64,000 nt of DNA from the NCBI GenBank assembly GCA_049487715.1, contig CP150586.1, positions 310,001 through 374,000 on the forward strand, read 5' to 3'. The position numbers were made by a program, and so were the translations under genes. Below, piece after piece: positions 60,522 through 64,000 of the stretch; position 1 is the first letter of the stretch; every line of letters starts with the position of its first letter. This stretch comes from Pycnococcus provasolii (Eukaryota > Chlorophyta > Pseudoscourfieldiophyceae > Pseudoscourfieldiales). The notes under the pieces are model-generated. The model ran no database searches and was not told the DNA's origin. It saw only the letters and a program-made list of their open reading frames with translations.

Positions 60522-60746
60522 GATTAGGGGTTAGAGGCGCGGTGTTACTGTCGTGACGACTATACCGGTCGTTGCCTAAACCTCTTAAGGTCGTCTCTTA
60601 GGAGGACCGACACACAAAATTCGTTGAGAATGGTTATAGTCACCAAAGGTCAGAGAAGAAGAAAATGTGGGCGGTTTTTTGTAATGATGAATCAAAGGAT
60701 TGGTACACAAGCAATGAAATAACTAACTTTACAACTTACAACACGT

Positions 60747-63700
60747 CTAGCGTAGGCGTCGTCTTCCGCGACTAGTTCCACCACCACCACCACCACCACC
60801 GCGCTCCGTCGTCGTCGGAGGCGACGGCATCATCATCATCATATCAGAAATCTTGACAACTCCTCCTCCTTTTTTCTCGCCGCCATCCTCCTCCTGCTCC
60901 TTTTTCTTCCCACCACCACCACCGACAGAAGGAGGAACGATGTTCATCCCCGTGACGCTTGCGACGCCACCTCGTGCGTTGTGCATGCTGCCACGTTCGC
61001 TTTGCGCGTGCACGGACCAGCCGAACGTGCTCGCCTCGGTGCTCTGCACCACAGCCTCTCCAGAAAGCTTCAACCACTCTTTCGTCTCAAGGTACCTTGC
61101 AACGGCACGGCAGCGCAGAACGTGAAGCGAGAGCTCGGCGCCTGCATACTGTCCAGCCAAGGTGTTGAGCAGCTCGTTGTGAATCTCTCGCAAGGCGCTG
61201 TCCGCGCCACTCGCTCCTCCCTTTCCTCCTCTCAAGTGCAAGGCGGGGGACTCACCCTCACCGCTTCTCATGGTCATGTTCATGCTCCTCATGTTCAGCG
61301 CATCATTTCTTAGCACGCTGTCCTCCAACATGGCATCCAAATCAATCTGGCCTGATAGCACGGGCGAGCCGCATGCAATCTTCATGATGCGAGACATCAC
61401 CACGCGCTCGTCGCGAAGCACGCACATCGACGCGCGATCCCCAGTCAAATGACTGAAACGTTTCCACTGCTTGATGACATGGCACGTCGCCTGCGACCCT
61501 CCAGCCACGGTGATGGGATCTGAGCTGGGTAGAAGCTCCGGCGCGAACGCGGCTATCGTTGCGACGGTGCTGAGATGCTTCCTCAGCACACTTCCCCCAA
61601 TCATCGATGGGTCGCGCAGCATGCAAAGCTGCGACGCAAGCTCGCACTGAAGCTCAAGAGGAGTCAGCAGCTCGACGAGGCGAGACGTGAGCACGATGCA
61701 CGGATGAGCACCCTCGGGAGCATACGCAAAGCTGTCCGCCTCGGCGTGCTGCTTGACGTACAGTCGCGGAAGCTTGAACTCGTCCACGTGCAGGACATCC
61801 GCCGCTCGCTCCATGAGCATGTGAAGCTGCGGCAGCTGCTCCGGTGACACGAAAAGGCCGAGGTCCATCGTGGCGAAGAGATCGGACGACTTTTGAACAA
61901 GCTTGAGCGCAGCCTCGATGCCAGGATAGCCGGTGGCAACCTCGTTCGCCCTCTCCGCCAGCGGGTGCACAAGCAACGGCAGCGGATCTGCCCACGGAAC
62001 GCACACATTCACGAGCTCCCTCATGTCCAAGCCAAGAGCATGGTGCATGTTTTCCTTCAAGCTCAGACCAAGCAGGGAGGTGCAATTCGGAACGGCGAGC
62101 GCGCGCTCCGTCGTCGTCGTCGGCGGCGGTGGCATCGTCGTCGTCTCTTCGGACGGCGCGAATTGCTGCCACGTCAGCGCGGGTGCCTGCATGCGCGGCG
62201 TCGTTGTGCCAGAGCCGCCGCCGCCACCCTGGCTATCGCCGGGATCACCCACCATCACGTCGCTGCCCCTCGGCGTTGACACGAGGCTTTGGAGACCACT
62301 GCCGATGCCACCTCGGCTCACGGACGCTCCCGCTCGACCGCGGCTTGTGATGCGCGAAGGAAGCCCGCGCCATCCTGCGTAGACGAGCTCCGAGTGCGTG
62401 CCGACTCGCCTTCGTTCGCCACCCTGCTGCCCCCGATGCGCGTGCCCTCCCGTGGTGTGCGGTCGCAAACTCAGCTGCTGCGTTCTCGGCGTGAGCGCTG
62501 CACGCGGCAGATCCACCATCATCGGCGAATCGTACCTTGGCGATCTTGGCGTTGCCACGTTGGAGCGCACGGTTGCAGTTGCAACGAGAGATCGTCGATT
62601 CTTCAAGCTGGATTCGTACCGCACCGTTTCGGTGGGATACTGCGAGGGAGTGGCAATGCGCGTCGGTTGTGGCTGTGGCGGCGGCAGCAGCGGCGCAGCA
62701 GCAACATCCTCCGCTGCCGCTGCTGGAGCTGCTGCTGCCGGAGCTGCAGCCTTCTCCTTCTCCTGGGCGACGTGCTCCGCCGCCCGAAGCATGGCAGCCT
62801 GCACAGCCTCGTCGTTGATAAACACGTCGGCGGCACCTTCGCCTTCGTGATGATGATCACGAACCTGTACACCCCACCGCCGCCGTCGCCGTCGTCGTCT
62901 TCATTGATCATAGACAAAGCCTTCGCCTCCTCCTCCGTCACGAGCTTCGCCGCGAGGGCAAATCTCAGGATTTCCGGCACCACGAGGTGAGCCTTGACTG
63001 CGCGATACATCTCGCCGAGACTCTTCATCGCCGTGTCTGGAATGCCGTAGCGGCGAATCATGTAGAAGAAAATAAAGTCGCTCAGCTGCTTCGGCGCCAC
63101 ACCCTTGCGAGCGGCTGCCGAGTCGTCCTGAACCTTAGCCTGGTACACCGCGCTGATGAGCTCGGAAAGACGGCGCAGCGACAGCCTCGTCGTGCCCACG
63201 CTGCTGGTTTGCTGCACGTCGCTCACCCACGTTCTCTCCTGCTCTTGCACATCTTTGGGATCTAAAATCGTTCGGCACCACAGCTCCGCGTACGACGTCT
63301 GCGTGCCTCGCGTGCTCACGGTGGGCTGCTTGCCAACCTGCAGCAGCTGAATCTTCGCATCCTTCAGCTTGTTTGATAGCATCCACGCGTACTTCTCGCG
63401 CCACAGGCGCGTCTGATTCTCAGCCGCAAAGCGGTGCTCGCTGGTATTTCGTTCAGTCGTCAGCAAGGCACGTTCGGCATCAAACTCCTTCTGCATCTGC
63501 TTCATCTTCAGCATCTGCTGCTCCAGGCGTCGCTTGAGATTGTCGTTCTCAGCCTCAACCTGGCCGAGTCGATGAACCTGCTCGCGCATGTTCACGAGCG
63601 CTTCCGTCGACTCTCGAAGCCTCGTCTTCGTGTCCGTGAGCAGGTGCCTGATGTCGTTCGGCGTCGCTGACTCCGCCGTCTCGAGATGCTCCTGAGATTC

Positions 63701-64000
63701 CGAGGAGATGGTTGACATGTACTCGTCCGCCTTCTCGAGGAGCTCACGCTTCTTCTGCTCGCGAAGCTGCGCAACTTCTTTCTGCAGCTTCTCCTCGCTG
63801 CTTTGAATTTCCTCCTCGCGCACCTTCGCCTCCGTCTTCTGCTCCTCCAGCTGCTTTGTCACAGCCTCCTTTTGTTCGCTCACCCTCGTCGTCGTGTCGT
63901 CCATCTCGCTCTGCAGGGACTCGATCCTAGCCTTGACGTCGTCGCGACCACGCAGCTCGATGTCGATCGAGTCGACGAGCTGCAGAAGCCCCTCCGCCAT
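60747..64000 (-). CDS. Coiled-coil and M48-like pseudoprotease protein (partial at the right edge)
   Basis: Two minus-strand frames appear to form one gene that reaches the edge. The first (64000 down to about 62850) encodes coiled coil (LREQKKRELLEKADEYM ... LKRRLEQQMLKMKQMQKEFDAE) then a helical domain ending ALSMINEDDDGDGGGG; an ATG stands exactly at the edge but a longer protein is possible. The second (about 62880 to 60747) encodes a linker and a domain close to plant/cyanobacterial M48 proteins: LPRLYVKQHAEADSFAYAPE, CIVLTSRLVELLTPLELQ and LTGDRASMCVLRDERVVMSRIMKIACGSP. The metal motif HExxH reads C-E-L-A-S, so it is not an active protease. A 35-nt GT-AG stretch near 62.86 kb could join the frames. 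TGTAA follows the stop. Confidence 0.6.

Larger units (their letters stand above)
56194..60551. mobile_element. 4.4-kb cassette bounded by 0.7-kb inverted repeats
   Basis: Left arm 56194-56891 and right arm 59840-60551 are near-identical in opposite orientation. Each arm has a tRNA-like unit near its outer end. Between them are a broken ABCC domain, a tandem-repeat remnant and an RCC1-like gene, none resembling a transposase. No target-site duplication is seen outside the arms. It may be a non-autonomous element that has captured gene pieces, or an inverted duplication at a rearrangement point. Confidence 0.5.
59840..60551 (-). repeat. Inverted repeat, right arm (712 bp)
   Basis: Reverse-complement partner of 56194-56891. 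Confidence 0.9.

Overview
This window looks like nuclear DNA from a small, gene-dense, intron-poor photosynthetic eukaryote, most likely a chlorophyte green alga of prasinophyte grade. The reasons are: plant-type genes (TOP6A/SPO11-3-like protein, PurK-PurE fusion with a transit peptide, a bipartite thylakoid-targeted protein, organellar bS1); TGTAA, the chlorophyte poly(A) signal, just after many stop codons; GC-rich coding sequence; and very few, short introns (47, 81 and 135 nt are well supported). The genus cannot be fixed from sequence alone. Degenerate TTAGGG-type repeats start the window and recur inside it, mostly between head-to-head genes.

Layout. 0-9 kb: a broken LamG-like fragment fused to a WDR81/GFS12-like BEACH-WD40 gene with one in-frame TGA, a two-repeat Myb/SANT protein, a doubtful secreted protein and an M20 peptidase (PM20D1/CPS1-like). 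9-18 kb: topoisomerase VI A subunit (47-nt intron), importin-5, and a three-exon gene for an eight-helix membrane protein with a C-terminal TIR domain. 18-26 kb: organellar ribosomal protein bS1, HNH protein, two-helix membrane protein, an alpha/beta-hydrolase lacking its nucleophile serine, and a PP2C phosphatase. 26-32 kb: PurK-PurE, an Sm/LSm protein, a tentative ORC3, and a short FLAP1/DUF1517-like thylakoid protein. 32-34 kb: 2 kb without a housekeeping gene, holding a 143-bp direct repeat around two small ORFs. 34-41 kb: TMX2-like, RPN6/PSMD11, DCC-family protein and SMC1. 41-56 kb: a giant two-channel CNBD/ankyrin/EF-hand protein, an LRRCC1-like coiled-coil protein, an ER-lumen thioredoxin-like protein ending in KYDL and a small basic protein. 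56-60.6 kb: a 4.4-kb segment bounded by 0.7-kb inverted repeats, each with a tRNA-like Pol III unit; inside are a decayed ABCC nucleotide-binding domain, a tandem-repeat remnant and an RCC1-like repeat gene. 60.7-64 kb: a coiled-coil plus M48-like pseudoprotease gene that reaches the right edge.

Genes mostly alternate strand, giving a run of divergent and convergent pairs with short shared intergenic regions. Most are unrelated housekeeping genes rather than one pathway. The least ordinary parts are the TIR membrane protein, the double channel, the inverted-repeat cassette and the placement of telomere-like repeats in bidirectional promoters. Homology calls rest on recognised motifs; no database search was run.
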